This document shows positions 40,904 to 53,621 of a stretch of 64,000 nucleotides of DNA, piece after piece (positions within the stretch are counted from its first letter, which is position 1; each line of letters starts with the position of its first letter). The notes below the pieces were generated by a model. That model did no database searches. It was given only the letters and a program-made list of their open reading frames with translations, and was not told the DNA's origin. The stretch covers positions 310,001 through 374,000 of the forward strand of contig JAADJZ010000001.1 in assembly GCA_011032825.1 (NCBI GenBank), given 5' to 3'. The position numbers were made by a program, and so were the translations under genes. Source of the DNA: Massariosphaeria phaeospora. Lineage: Eukaryota > Ascomycota > Dothideomycetes > Pleosporales.

Positions 40904-43900
40904 ATGGCGTACAATTGGGATAGCCTTTGCGCAGCTCAACGTCTGCAACCGAACCCGAAGTTCGCCCTTGATAAAATTAAGAAGCTGCTTAAGAAACGCC
41001 CGAACGATGCGTATCTTCTAGTAAGCCCTGATTTTGAGCCTTTGAGTCATATACTGATAGTAAATCTGTAGGCGTGGCGAGCCGATGTGTGTTCCCAGTT
41101 AGACGCTGATGGCCCCGAGATTCTGGATCGGTTGATTCCACTTTCCGAGTACCAGCCGCCAATAGCAGATACTGCCCTACTGTCGTACATTTATAGGCTA
41201 GCTATAGAAGCCACTCGAAGCCAACATATGGCGAAAGATGGCCTGAACTCAGTAGGCGAAGCCATCATCAAGGCTTGGCGAAATGCAGCAAAGACGCTCA
41301 ACACGAAAACTGCTAGGTTGAATGTGTGGTCTGATCTTTACAAATGCGCAGTGCGAGCAGATTGCTGGGAAGATGTCAGGATTGTATGTCGAATGACCCT
41401 CGAGCAGCCCAATTCCGAATCCATACGTTCGTTTGCTAATTCATCACAGGCGACAACAGAAGCCAGCAAAGAGGGGCCCATCAATAAGAAGACTGTTTTC
41501 TTCGCCCTCATTCTTGCCAACCATCTAGCAGCTGAGCAAAATAGCGCGTTTGCGAGCAGCGGCGATAGAGATATTACGGTTATGGTTCAGAAGAAGTTTG
41601 CGACAGAGAAATTGAAGCAGGCCTTTGGCATTACCTCTTCAGCCACTACCGTATGCTGCTATATCCTGACCTTCAACTCATAAGTACGCTAATCATCACA
41701 GGCTTCCACAGTTCACGTGGAAAACATGAGGGATCTTCGCTTCATGGCCCAGATCTTCCAACGCCAACAGCACACCACCGAACTCATGGATATTTGGCAA
41801 GGTCCGAATTTCGCAACACCTGGATGGCTGTGGGTCAAACACACTGAAGATGTTCACGAGACTCTGGTCGAAGTCTTGAGGCGGGACCGGTTATGGGTAA
41901 GGGTCGAGGAACTTTGCGTCGACGCTATCGAAATAGCCTTGAAGGCGGTGGATGACGGGTCCTACTCAGCCGGGCACCTAGAAAAGCTTTCACAGGAGTC
42001 CTGGAAAATCTGGGGCAGCTTCATGCAGGCTATAAAACAGTCGTACAGCGAGGAAGAGTAAGACACACTTATACCGGGCTTACTTTATGCTAAGTACTTC
42101 AGGGCAAATGAGCGGGTACTATCCACGCTGAATCGCATGAACAAGTCGACTCCTCCTCCTCAAGCGCGGGAACTGGAGCTTACCCGCATGTCACTGACGG
42201 CCTACATTGGTGATCCAGCTGCACTTCTTAACCTCTGTCAGGCTTATTGGATTGAGCATTTACGCCTCAGCAGCTGTTTCCATGACCTCCGTCGGTTCGT
42301 GGACAAACTCCCAGTAAAGGAACAACAACAATTCCATCGCTATATTACAGAATCAGCAAAGCTGCATATTCCCATGGCGGATACAGCTACATCTGCAGTA
42401 TGTACATCAAGCTATATTTATGGAGGTCTCTTTAACTTTCCAATAGTGGATATGGAAGAAATGGCTGCAGATAGAAGTGAACGTCCTAAAGTTCGACTAC
42501 CTGTTCACTCTCTCGATACCAGCGGTACCTAAGGCTGAAGCAATAGAAGCGTTTGTCACACACGCGCTGAGGCTCTACAAACTTGGCGTTGATATGCAAG
42601 GCGATTCTCACCATGACGCTGGGTACCTGGCAATTATGGGTCTCCTCACCCTCCACCACCGGATCGTTCACAGTTCGAACGATGCTGAACGAAAATCCCC
42701 GTGGGAATTCGACTATAACTCACGCATTTTGTTGCAAGCTACTGTTCTCGCACATCATTTGACTAAAAGCGACAGCGGCAAACAAAACAGGACACTGCTT
42801 CTCCTTGCCACTCGATTACATCTCAATCTTGGCCTCGGGACTATTGCTTTCCAGAATTGGAACCAAGCCAGAGTGAAAGAAATGCTCCTGGATAGTCTAT
42901 CCTATATTCTCTTATCACGGATATCTCAAACTCATCCCTTTGTGGAAAGAGTCGGCACGATTACCTTCGACGCAGATGCAGAACTGGCAAAAACAATCAG
43001 TACCATCGAGCGAATGGAATCCCGGATAGACGATTTCATGATCACCGACATGGATTCTTGTGTATACGATAAGATTATCGAGCTGCGGGACTTCAAGCGC
43101 AAGTTTCGATCAAGCTTGACAAAGCATGTCTGTTTGATGGAGCGTCGTAGGATCGCTCGCATGCAGGGGAGTGACCTAGAACCCGAGTTGTCCCTGGATT
43201 TCAAAAGTGAGTTTATCCAATCCCTTTGGGACGTGGTCACTCTTCCACGATGAATGCGTAGACGATGCCGATTAGGTGCTATCCTGATGTTGTGCTAACA
43301 TACATAGACTACGTGCATATGTCGGTCAACTACGATCTTGATGTCTTCCCCCATTTCGGGCATTCCTCGCGCAAAGACGACTATCAGAAGCTTATCATGC
43401 CGAACGAACCGCCGGGACAGTTATGGTTTTATAACCAGTACATGAGAGTCGACTTAACTTCCCGAGATGCCCACATGGAACAGGGTACGATGCGTCACGA
43501 CGAAGCAATGACGGAGTTTGACGAACGCTTAAAGCCTTCGTACGAGGCGAACATCCACAGTACAGTCATTGAATCGACCCTGGCTCCTCTATGGTATCGT
43601 GCAGAAAGTCTCGTTGCAGCAATGGAAATCGGCGCCGAAAAAGACACACACGCCAAACCGGAAGTGCTGTACGACGAACTGCTCACTGAATTAAATCTCC
43701 TCTTCACAAACTTGAACACAATCCCCGGAGATCTTGCCAAGTCAATCGAACCTGTAGACGAGCAACCGCTGTTCCACGAAAACATTCTCATGTGCTGCTA
43801 CGGCGCTCTCGAGGCTCTGTTTCTCCTCTGGCAAACCAGCGTAGAGATTGGAAACAGTAACCTGAAAGTTAAGATCGATCAGGAGAAACAAGTTCAGCTG

Positions 43901-44191
43901 ATGCAAATTCTTCTTGGTTGTGCCCTCGCGATCATCAAAGTGGCAAAAGCCTATGGTGACAAATTAATGAAGCATGGGCGTGCGTGCATTGTTGCACAAG
44001 TGCGATGGGGGCCCACCGGCGAGGCGCTCAAAGAGTTGATTTCGGATACAGAACTCCAAGGCTATGCTCGGGAGTATGTCGATTCTGCATTCGAAGCCCT
44101 CGGAGGCGTCCCAAAGGCCGCATTCAGGATGCAGGCATTGGCGGAAGATCTGCCAAAGCAATTAAAAAAAAGGTGGGACAGCAACCATTAA
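40904..44191 (+). CDS. MDM20: NatB N-terminal acetyltransferase auxiliary subunit (Mdm20/Naa25)
   Basis: Seven exons (40904-41020, 41072-41383, 41450-41650, 41702-42057, 42103-42397, 42447-43206, 43308-44191) join to 974 aa in a continuous frame. Mdm20/Naa25 is the TPR-like, ribosome-anchoring partner of the catalytic Nat3/Naa20, acetylating N-termini starting Met-Asp/Glu/Asn/Gln. The N-terminus (RLQPNPKFALDKIKKLLKKRPNDAYLLAWRADVC) is a TPR pair. The region DLRFMAQIFQRQQHTTELMDIWQGP and the helical segment EVNVLKFDYLFTLSIPAVPKAEA match my memory of the NatB_MDM20 family. Length agrees with fungal members (about 800-1000). The second intron is in frame and stop-free. The exon 5/6 boundary (TSA | WIWKKWLQIEV) is the least certain junction. 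Confidence 0.85.
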
Positions 44192-44354
44192 TATGTGCAT
44201 TGTGGTTCATCAGTCATTTTCATCCTTACTTATCCATCTGTTTATGGCAGAGCTGATTGCAATTCCATGTTGTTGACTTCCTTGCTTGTTTGTACACTCA
44301 ACTAACACGTGAACTCTCCACCACTCTCCACCACTCTATCAAAAACAGAATCCC

Positions 44355-45579
44355 CTATATATACACCCTCTTCATCCCCCCCTCCTCTTCCCCCTCCAAA
44401 TGCGTCGTCCGATCAATATCCAACCTCTTCTGAAAATACTCCCCCACAGTAATCTCCCCATACTCCCTCCCCGGCTCGCGAAACCGCTCCAGCACACTAA
44501 CCCGCGCATCCTCATTCGGGCTAAAGAAAAACGGCAGCGAATACCGCTCCTCGCCCGTCATATTGCGCACGCGGTGCACCGTGCTCTGCCACGTGCCGCC
44601 CGTCACCAAGCTCAAGAAGTCCGCAACATTCACTATAAACGTGTTCGGCTCGGGCACCACGGGCACCCACGCGCCGTTGGCATTGAGCACTTCCAGCGCG
44701 GGCCGCGCCGTCAGCGACTGGCTCACCAGCGTGAACCAGCAGAAGTCGGTGTGGGCCCCGATGCCGACGTCGGCGTCGGACGCTTGCGGCGGGTAGTGCA
44801 CCGCGCGGATGTTGGCCATGGGCGAAGTGCTGATGGCGTCGAAGGCTGTTTCGGGCAGCGCGAGCGCGAGCGCGAAGATGCGTAGTAGGCGCCGCGAGAA
44901 GGAGAGCATGTGCGTGTAGTAGCGGTACATGGCGGGCCGGAAGAAGGCGGCTGAGGGGGAGGTGGGCCACTGGTTGCGTGGAGAGGAGGTCAGGGGCGTG
45001 GGTGGCCGGTGCTGTTCGGGGTCTGTGGCGTCTTCGCCCATGAGGAAGCCTTCTTTGAGATCTGGAGCAGGGAGGGGTGAAAGTATTAGCGTGTGATATA
45101 CCATCACTGGAGATATCATAACAAAATACAAAAGAAAAAGAGTGAACCAAATAGACACCAAACGCACCGCCCCTCGTCCGCGGATCCAACCTGCCCTCTA
45201 GAAACGCCTCATACCCCCTAAACAGCCTACTCTTCTGATTATGCGCCTCCATCTTGACGTCGGTCGGCAGCGCGAAGAAGCGCTGCACGGCCTCGAACGT
45301 CGCTTGCAGCATCGCGTCGTCGACGCCGTGGTTTACGGCGTAGAAGAAGCCGACGTCTCGACAGGCGGCGCCGACCTCGGCGGCTAGCTCCTGCCGCTCT
45401 GCCAGCGAGTCTGAGTAGATGCGGCGGAAGTCGATGCGGGGGAGTTCGGTGAAGGTCGGTTTGGCGGCGGGGCCGGTGAGGATGCGGCGTTTGCCGGGGA
45501 CGCCGCCGTCGTGGTAGTGGACCCATTCGTCGTCGGTGGAGGGTGCGGGCTCGGTGGTAGTGGTTGTGGTGGTCGACAT
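44355..45579 (-). CDS. 2-oxoglutarate/Fe(II)-dependent dioxygenase (isopenicillin N synthase-like)
   Basis: Two exons, 45579-45168 and 45061-44355 (106 nt intron), give 372 aa. The N-terminal DIOX_N part reads LPRIDFRRIYSDSLAERQELAAEVGAACRDVGFFYAVNHGV. The catalytic part has the iron ligands H241 and D243 (GIGAHTDFCWFTLV) and H300 (STVHRVRN), and the 2-oxoglutarate-binding R-x-S at 310-312 (EERYSLPFFF). Such enzymes hydroxylate, desaturate or cyclise small molecules; the substrate is not evident. Neighbours are housekeeping, so a role in a biosynthetic cluster has no support. Third-position GC is high, producing long shadow ORFs on both strands. Confidence 0.9.
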
Positions 45580-46912
45580 GTTGTTCGATGTGTCCCAGTA
45601 TGGAGTTCAGCGTCCAACGAAGCTGCTGTATATATGTCCAAACCACCACTCCACCCACCTCACCACTGCAGCACCAAGCCACATGTATTTTACCCTACTC
45701 CAAGCGCCGGGCACTCATTCACGTCCCGAGATCGTAAGATCCATGACCAATAAAAATCAAACACGTTCGTCCCCGACCTCTTACATTGCCGTTTGAGAGA
45801 AGGTATATCGGAGATGGGCGCCGAGGCGAGAGGACTTCGCCGTACTGTGCCGCACTATCCTAGTAGGTATGCTGGTAGCCTACATAAACATGGAAGGGTT
45901 CTCTCCTGTAGGTGTGGGTAGGGATCATCGGACGGCAGCATGGGCAGCAGCGGGTATTCCAAGGTCCAAGGTGTGTATATGAGTTGGAGATGCGTGATGT
46001 GCGTATCTCCGCATGATTCAGTGTACTTTTTCTCACCGTTCCTCCATAACGTAATCGTGTGAAAGCGATTCTTCTGGTCATTCTTGTGATTGCTGTAGTC
46101 TGCTGCTTGAATCCACGTTGTTGGGGGAAGTTTTGTAATGTTGCATTCCGCATTTGCGTCTCATTCGCTGGTATAACCAAGATGAACCTATAGTGGTTAA
46201 GTCAACAACTGAGGAGCAAAACAAATCCCTCCAACGCCTATGTGCCCTACGGCACGATCCGATGCGTTCGGTACCCCGCTACCCCGCTCTGTGCCCTATG
46301 GCGTATCAGATGCATGTTCGACTGTATATGGTAATTTGCACGATGGTCTCATGCAGCTTTGACCAAAAACAAGATAGAGTGGTTCCATTTTTAAGTCCGT
46401 ACAGGGGATTGGTATATTTTGAGAAGATATTCGCTTCGTTCGAAGTGGTATACCGTACCCTTTCATGGTAAGGTTGAAAAGCTGTGAGTTAGGGGCTAGC
46501 AGGAATATATGTTATACATGGATCAGCGCTTCGGCGGATAAAGCCTACAAGGTGCATATGCATTCGAGGTACTGATTGACTCGCCTCGAGGCCCAAGTAG
46601 GGAGGCTCAACGATAACTGCCTGCGTAGATCAGGAGGGTTAGTTGCTGACAAGGGACAACGTTTGACCATGGCAAATAAGTCCATTCAGAGTCAGGTCGT
46701 TGATAACCAGGCTTCTATGATCAGGTAATATATGTTGTACGCCACTCAGCTTCGATGAGCAACCCATTTTCCTGAACTCCATGACACATTACCAACCTGG
46801 AATCGCAGGACCAGGACCTGGGGATATCATAAATCGGATCGTAGAGACAGCATGACAGTAAAGCATGCTGGAAGGACGGCGAACCCGGCGCGCAAGCCGC
46901 AATCGACGATAT
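45580..46912. other. Intergenic, 1.3 kb
   Basis: Two imperfect copies of a ~31 bp unit (TGTGCCCTAYGGC...GATGC.TTCG) at about 46239-46270 and 46291-46322 are the only structure noted. No gene-like ORF. Confidence 0.45.
45629..45635 (-). promoter_or_regulatory. TATA-like element upstream of the dioxygenase
   Basis: TATATAT about 55 bp before the ATG at 45579. Confidence 0.4.
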
Positions 46913-47419
46913 TCACTTCTTCCCACCTAGTTTGGCGATGAATTCCTTGCCTTTCTCGACCAATCCTTTGGCAGGCTCCCGCTTGACCTCCTCGCTCTTA
47001 CGCGGTGTATCATCTCGCGCCACCTCGCTGCTCGTCTTGGCGACGTTGGCAGCTCCTCCGCGGCCGATATGGTGAGGTCCTTCTGGCTCGCGAAGAGGAG
47101 GAGCGTTGACGTCTTGGCTGGCACGAGCAAGTTCGGGGTGGTTCGGGTCGTTGCGCGCCATGTTGCCGGTACCTCCTCGACCGGTTGTGTAGTGCTCGGA
47201 CTTCAAGGTCGGTGTGATGAGGTCGGCGGGATCCGTATGGGCCGTCGGGTCGTCCTTGAGGATGTTGCCTTTGATATGTCAGTCAGTGCGTTTTGCGAGT
47301 ACTGCGGGAGGAAGTGTGCACCCAGGCGGCCTAGAGCTGAAGAAACGGGTCGGAAGCATGCATTGAAAAAAGCTAAACGTACCGGCGCCTCCACGGCCAT
47401 GCGACGCAACACGCTGCAT
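46913..47419 (-). CDS. DUF3602 family protein (GRGG repeats)
   Basis: Exons 47419-47383 and 47268-46913 (114 nt intron) give 130 aa. It carries three spaced repeats of the family signature: SHGRGGAGNI, TTGRGGTGNM and HIGRGGAANV. A basic/acidic tail ends KEFIAKLGGKK. The same motifs occur in yeast Par32, which inhibits ammonium permeases under TORC1 control; whether this small homologue does the same is unknown. The protein is highly polar and probably disordered. The ATG at 47419 (MQRVASHGRGG) is the first before the conserved motif. Confidence 0.85.
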
Positions 47420-48817
47420 TGGGAGAGTAGATCTGTTGGAGAGAGCCTCGAGGCAGAGAAGAGAGCTGTTGTGTCGAACAAGTGCCGCGTGAGCTCGAGG
47501 AGAGGTTGCGGGTGAGAGTAGCTGTGGGCTGAGAAGGTGTTTATGTAGCAAGGCGAGGGGTCGCAGATTGACAAAGACACGGAGCAGATGACGTGACCTG
47601 AACAAGGCAGCTCTTATATACCGCCTCTAGCATTCACCGAGCGCCGCAGCCAGGGCCCCGCGTAGGATCAAACAGCACTCTCGCGACAGACGGCGGCGGT
47701 GGTACAGTAGATGTTTTCTGAGCTCCAGCGTGACCAGCAATGAGCTATCGATTCGCGCGCCTGGGCGAACGCGCCGTCGGGCACGCCAGGGACGACTCTC
47801 ATCGCTAGCCCGTGGGCCCTGGTGAATGGACGGGACGAGGGAGTTTGCGCTGCTGGACTCCTTTCGGAATTTCCATTAGCTAAGAGCGGGGTCTTGGAAT
47901 GCGCGACGGACTGCCAGGCGAAAGCACATCATCGCCGTGTGGTCCTCTGGCGGGTGGCTATTTGTGCGCCGGTTGTTGTGGGTGCGGGTGCCTGGCGAGG
48001 TTTTCACTCGGTCCGGCAAGCTGCATGGCAGGAATCGCGGTGGGTTTTGAGGTTGTTCGAGGAGCTGCCTGGAAAAGCAAATCCAAGTGCGTAAGCGAAT
48101 GCCCACGTCGCCAAGACTGATGACAGGCACGCATCACAAACCGCTGGAGTGGACACGGGTTTCTTCAACTTCTGCTATATTCATCCCTTCATCTGCGGCA
48201 CATTCTATATGGTACTACTATATATTACACACAACTGTGCTACTCAAGAAGCAGTCGAACAAACGCCATCCCGATCGCCCAAACAACCCGGCCGGAGCTA
48301 CCGTCACCATAACGCTGCGATAAGCGGAAGAGAAGTCTTGAAAAAATCCAAATCATCTAAAGCGCCAGTCCATGCTATTCCCAACCAGTAACCATGCATG
48401 CCCAGTATAGTAGTACATCCTTGCCCAGTGGTCCCGCATGTCCAAATCCATCCAAGACGCCAAGATCCATCGCTATATGCATCGCAAAAACGCTCCATTC
48501 GAACCGATCGAGAAGATGAGGGAAAAGTGGGATGATGTGTTGATGTGTTGATGTGTTGATATGTTGAAGAGTTTAGGAAAGTAGTCGAGAGCGAGATCGA
48601 ATCCAAGAAGCCAAAGCCGAGGAAGAGTTGTACGAGGAGTGGCCATGGGAGCAATGAGGCCCCTCCTCAGACCGATTGCTGAACTTCCGAGTAGAAGGCG
48701 GCATCGGCCCACCCATTGGAGTTGTGATGGATGAAAGTAGCTTAGTCATGTCAGCTGGAGCTAAGCTTGAATGCCCTCCTGGTCGACATACTTCGAGAGC
48801 TCGAATGAGTAGAGACT
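47420..48817. other. Intergenic, 1.4 kb, with a GATGTGTT repeat
   Basis: Short unsupported ORFs only. An 8 bp GATGTGTT unit is repeated four times at about 48534-48566. Confidence 0.45.
47615..47620 (-). promoter_or_regulatory. TATATA element upstream of the DUF3602 gene
   Basis: About 195 bp before the ATG; consistent with a TATA-containing stress-regulated promoter. Confidence 0.35.
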
Positions 48818-48988
48818 TTAGCCACCATCGCGCGGACTCGGCTCGTAGTCGTCGTCACTGTCACCGGTCTTGGAGAGATACATGGTGGACGCCGAGCTAT
48901 ATCTGGCGCTCGGGTTCGGGGCACCACCGTCTCTGGGTTGAGAAGGATCAGAGTTGGAGAGTGAGGAGGTCGATATGGAGACACGCAT
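48818..48988 (-). CDS. Possible small Ser-rich protein (56 aa)
   Basis: ATG at 48988 opens MRVSISTSSLSNSDPSQPRD followed by Ser/Tyr/Asp-rich sequence ending in PSPRDGG. The frame extends upstream to 49111, but that part is Asn/Thr-rich and UTR-like. It lacks cysteines, signal peptide or domains. The reading is kept at low confidence because the composition (Ser, Asp, RYSSASTMYLSKTGDS) is protein-like and a competing frame on the same strand is less so. Confidence 0.35.
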   Translation of the reverse strand: MRVSISTSSLSNSDPSQPRDGGAPNPSARYSSASTMYLSKTGDSDDDYEPSPRDGG

Positions 48989-51900
48989 AGTGGGAAGGTG
49001 CGTGTATAAGTTGATTGATTTGGTCGATTGGTTGTTGAAGGTGGCTGTAAGCTGCGGTGCTCGTGAAGGTGTGTAGGCAGACTCGAGGTTGTTTTTGAGA
49101 GTGTGTGGCATCCAGGTACAGTAGGGAACATAAGGTGTTTATATCAACCTCAGAGGCCTCTACTAGACGCCACGTCCATGGAAGCCTCATGGCCTCACGC
49201 TCAGCTCTTCAGGTACAGGCAACACTTGCCTTCTTCCAGGTCATGACACAGCAACCGGAGGGAAAATTCGGTGAAGCTTCATGGTAGTGACAGTGCACCG
49301 CCACGGCGAAATGAGGCCACAATGTCATTGGACTCAGCGCGGCAACAAGGCGAACGAGACCGGCGGTCGACATTTCCAGCGCGGCTTCCAGAAGCTTGAC
49401 GCATTGGGACAGCCGGGGTGAATGGTCGTGAGTGGAACAACATCCGCCATGACGGCCTCGAAAACTGCCTCGGGAGGCTATGATTTACGAGAAGCGCGAA
49501 ATTCGACGCTACTGTGAAGGCAGTCGTGTGGCTGCTGAGGCCCGCGAGCGGGTGAACAGGTTCGGTGCCTGGAGTCTAGCTGAGTGAGGCCGTGACCCGT
49601 GATGCACAGCCACTCCTCAGGTGAACTTGTGGGCCGTTTAGGATGGGCGAACAGCAAGGCTAAGTTTCTGGCCTCGGAGCGCGCCGCTGCGTACAAGTCC
49701 ATTTGCTGATAAAGAGCGGCCGTTGGTCCTTCGAATACTTCATGAAAAGGGGCAGATTATGACTCCGGTGCTGCGACGACTCTCTCACCGGAAACACAGC
49801 CCGTGTACACACTTGTTGACTCTGATCTGTGGATTTGCTGGATTTGCTGCGCCCTTTTCCCATTGTACATGCCGGGCTGTCGCGGCTCGACTTGCACCGA
49901 CAGCCTTGCGGCCTCGTAAACCGCCAGTCGTCCCCCACGCCAGGTGGGGGTTTAGTTGACGTGCTTATTGCGGTACGTGGATCGAATTGGGAACGCAAAA
50001 ATGTCGCTAAATAGATGTTGTGTTGATGTAGAGAGAGCCGGACTCAGAGACAAAACGTATGATGCACCATGCTGAAAAGAGATTCGTTGCGATGCGGATG
50101 TGTGAAGGTGCAGTTCTTGGTCGAAATCTTATCGATATCACTAGTCTAGTCTAGACGGATAAAGTTAGGCTGGGGTCGCTTGCATCATATATCGGAATCA
50201 ACTTACGACCACCCTCCCACGGCTGGGCTTCCTCTGTGTTCGGCGTTTTGGGAGCCATGATCAAGTAGTATCCGGTACTTTGTTTCTGAAAGCTGAGTAG
50301 GTGTCTGTGCTATACAACAAACTGATGGGCCAAAGGATAGCAGAAAGTACAACTGAGATCGCTGGGCTGTATGTAGATGAAGCTATGCACAGTGGTCTGT
50401 AGCAGCGATGTATTTAGGGCAAGTCGGGTATCTGGTAGCTTTGAGTTGAAGTCCACTGGCCTTCATATATATGGATTTGAACGACAGCTTCCGAGCTCTG
50501 GATCTGTGGACATCCACATGGTCCTCCAAGGGGCAACCACGCGTAGGCAAGAGGGCAAATGGAGGGACGTGGCCCTACTATGCCTGAGCACAGAGCAGCA
50601 AGTGAAGCCATCGCAATGTCCACGCCCTAGGGCTTCAACTGGAAGTGACGACAGAGGACGCCCTAGCCCGCTTTTCTCCAAGTCAGATCCAGTCACGGCT
50701 GTTTGCATTCCCGCCTCACTGTCGCGTTTCAGACAGGCGGCTTCAAATCGGCTCGTTGCCGGGCTCGAAAAGGCGCTTGATGTCTTGAAGCTTGGATTAG
50801 GGAAGAGAGTAGGGGCCTAAAAGGGCAAGCGAATCCGCCGCCTCGCCGACCCATTAGCTGGCCGCCAATGTGCTGCCGACAGGAACCCAGCAACACCATC
50901 ATGGATGACCCACACGATATCTCCTCCGTAGGCGCCTTCTGGTTGCCCTTGCGCGGTGGTCGGTGGGGCAATACCGCGCGTTTCAAGCCCTACGATCTAG
51001 CCAAGACCTCCATCGTGCATCTCCAAGACGCTGCCACGCTGTATGGTGGGGCGGCTGGACCAGTCGGACTGCTACCTATAGACGCAGGAACAAACGTCGT
51101 GTACGGCCAGTCACCAGTTGTTGGCTCGTTATTAATGAGACTACTTGTCCAGCGTGCCACTGTCTCATCCCTTCCGCTGGCCGACCAAGACCATAGCTGC
51201 GTCTGAGACGGGAGAGGTGTGTCGGCCCATACCGCGCCCTTCCGAGCACACCGTCAGCCCCGCCCCGACGCCCTCGCAGTCCCGCTCACATGATGCTGAT
51301 TCTGTAGGCAAGTAGGGCTGGCAAAGGGCCAGCCGGAAGCTTTCCTAGAGAGAGCCCTGCGATTTGCCCGGCACTGCCCGCGCAGTGCACCAGCTGCCTC
51401 GGAGGGTGACCGCCTCCGCCAGAGCTGCCTTTTTGCCGTGAATTTCTTTTGTTCGAGGGCGATACGAAAGGGATACCTAGGTGAGGCTGTAGATGTCCTT
51501 CAAAATCGATTGAATCCTTGTTGGCGATAGGGAAGCTGAAGGGGCTGTGTAATCAAGTCAGTATTGTGAGTGTGCTAGTCACTAGCGGGGTGCTCAAGGT
51601 CTGAGATCGCAATGTGAGCCTCGTGTGGCGCAGTTCGACTTTCTAGTCGGTGCGCGATCCCCCTTATCATCTGCGTGCAATATCTACTTCTATTGCGAAA
51701 ATCGTCCTTCAAACTCAATTTCATGTCGGTTTCTGTTGAGTTACTTTACTCCCACCGTCTCCACGTCGACGATCAGCGGCCCCACGCCACCAGTCACCAC
51801 GTGTCGGAGCCCGAGGCCGTTTTCGATATCCGAGGACGGAACGTTGGTTTAAGGTTGACTCGGTGAAATAGAATCTATCAACATATGTACGTTGTGCCAT

Positions 51901-52547
51901 CCGCCTGTTTCTGTCGCACATGCTGACCTTAATAGAAAACAAGCCGCTGTTGCCCGTCCGGTCTGGATGGGTTCTATAGACCAAGTGACATCCTGCGTCG
52001 GCTGATGCAGTTCGTCTTGCCCTCGATCGAGGCCTTCTGCAGAATTTCGTGCGAATCCAGCGTGTCATGAGAGAGCGAGCGACACGCTATCGCGTCGCAC
52101 GCTAAATCAAATGCTCCGCTACGCGATTCGCGAGGAATTGTTCGGTGCCACATGGATTTCTCTCCGTGCTTACAATCCCGATGAAGAGATGCGGAGCTTT
52201 TCCTGAACGCGTCTCCTCAGGTGATATCATACTGATGAACAGCCAGTGCGTGCTCAGAATTCGAATTCACACAACTAGGCACTTCGCCTAACGCAACGCC
52301 ATGGTGAGAGGTGGCACTCAGCCCTCATGATTGGGATTGAGCCAACACTAGTTTCCGAGGGTTCAGCTCGATCTAGAAACGCAATCAATTATTGCCCCTC
52401 CCGTGTTCTTTACTTTGGCCCTGGGGCATACCCATATATTAAACCGCCCCTGCAACTCTTCGACTATCAACTGTCACGCATACATCTGTTTCTGCGCCTG
52501 ATCAGCCATCTCACATTCGGATTCCTCTCCATTACAAATCTGACATT
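48989..52547. other. 3.6 kb gene-poor region
   Basis: No ORF has convincing domain content. A possible short first exon is present on the minus strand at 50259-50206 (ATG then APKTPNTEEAQPWEGG, followed by GTAAGT), but I could not establish downstream exons. The right end contains the CFEM gene promoter. Confidence 0.45.
52435..52443 (+). promoter_or_regulatory. TATA element of the CFEM gene
   Basis: TATATTAAA about 110 bp before the start codon, followed by a pyrimidine-rich leader. Confidence 0.45.
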
Positions 52548-53120
52548 ATGCGCTTCTCTGTAGTCACTCTTTTCGCGACCCTGAGCTCTTTTGCTCTGGC
52601 GCAGAATCTCCTGGACCAGCTACCACAATGTGCTGTGCGTATTCCTGGTCTTTTCCATCGAGAACCATCCGCTAAGTCAAGATCAGCGTACCTGCTTCGG
52701 AAATAATTTTGGCTCCTGCGCCTCGTTGGACATAAAATGTATCTGTGGCAATACTCAACTGCTCACCGACATCTCCTGCTGCGTTTCCACTGGATGTTCC
52801 GGTTCAGAGCAAGACTGTCAGTACTCCGTATGGCAGTCGCATTCTGGTATCTCGAGCTAACGTGCAATCAACCAGCGGTTATCAAGCTCGCACAAGGTCT
52901 CTGTCAAGCGCAGGGCGTCACAGTCCCCACTGCGGCCGCCTGCAGTGGCAGTGCCTCTGGAACTCCCACCCCCACCGCATCGGGCGCTTCCACTCCAGCG
53001 GGCTCTTCCTCACCTACCACCTCCGCTGGTCCCTTGAGCAGCGGTGCCGCATCTATCAATAACGCGGGAGCTGGTGTTGGTATGGGTATGGCGATGGCCG
53101 GATTGCTAGTTGCATTGTAG
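52548..53120 (+). CDS. CFEM-domain GPI-anchored cell-surface protein
   Basis: Exons 52548-52634, 52687-52816 and 52876-53120 give 153 aa. A signal peptide (MRFSVVTLFATLSSFALA) is followed by a CFEM domain. Its cysteines are at 28, 32, 40, 47, 49, 60, 61, 66 and 82 (LPQCARTCFGNNFGSC, DIKCICG, CCVSTGC, AQGLCQAQGV), one more than the canonical eight because of the CC pair. The Asp in LDIKC corresponds to the haem-iron-coordinating Asp known from CFEM structures. A Ser/Thr/Pro/Gly linker and C-terminal hydrophobic stretch (GVGMGMAMAGLLVAL) fit a GPI anchor. Roles in the family include haem uptake, adhesion and host interaction; which applies cannot be seen. The second intron uses a GTCAGT donor, the least certain boundary; the GTATGG alternative 14 nt on breaks the frame. 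Confidence 0.87.
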
Positions 53121-53621
53121 AGATGTGGCGCAGAAGAGCAATGGGGTGGACCTCGGTGGGTAATAACGGGATTCGACCATCGGGGCGAATTTCTAAGCTT
53201 CGCTGTCGCTATTAGGAACTGTTTAGTAGTATATAATAACATATTGACATTCAATCCGTCAATGCGCAGTGATGTTAGAAAAGGTTCCATTCTGGGGCTA
53301 GCTTCCGCACACCACCTGTCTGTGTAGCAGCGTGTGATGTGTCGTTGCGCGTTCGTCGAGTCCTGGCGTTTGGCTACCATGACAATCAGGTAGTGCCTTG
53401 CGTGTTGTTCTTGTTGGGTTCACCATGGAGAAGGATTTCCCGCAAGCAGATTTCCGCTTGGGGAGCGGCGCCGCTCGCTTCGCCGGTCTGACATCCCCGG
53501 GGCCACTTCCACCCCGCAACGCCCACGCGAGCTGTTCACTGCACCGCCGAACTTTGAAGAGATGGAGAATCAGGCTTTATATTTGTAATATACACCATTC
53601 ATCAAGATTCCCGAGCCCAGC
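53121..53621. other. Intergenic between two plus-strand genes
   Basis: 501 bp, 3' end of the CFEM gene and promoter of the recyclin gene; nothing else noted. Confidence 0.45.

Noticed and set aside
44400..44885. Plus-strand 161-codon ORF within the dioxygenase gene
   Set aside because: Antisense shadow caused by high third-position GC of the dioxygenase.
50868..51206. 112-codon plus-strand ORF (MDDPHDISSVGAFWLP)
   Set aside because: Somewhat protein-like start but no splice signals, domain or homologue that I recognise; kept out of the gene list.
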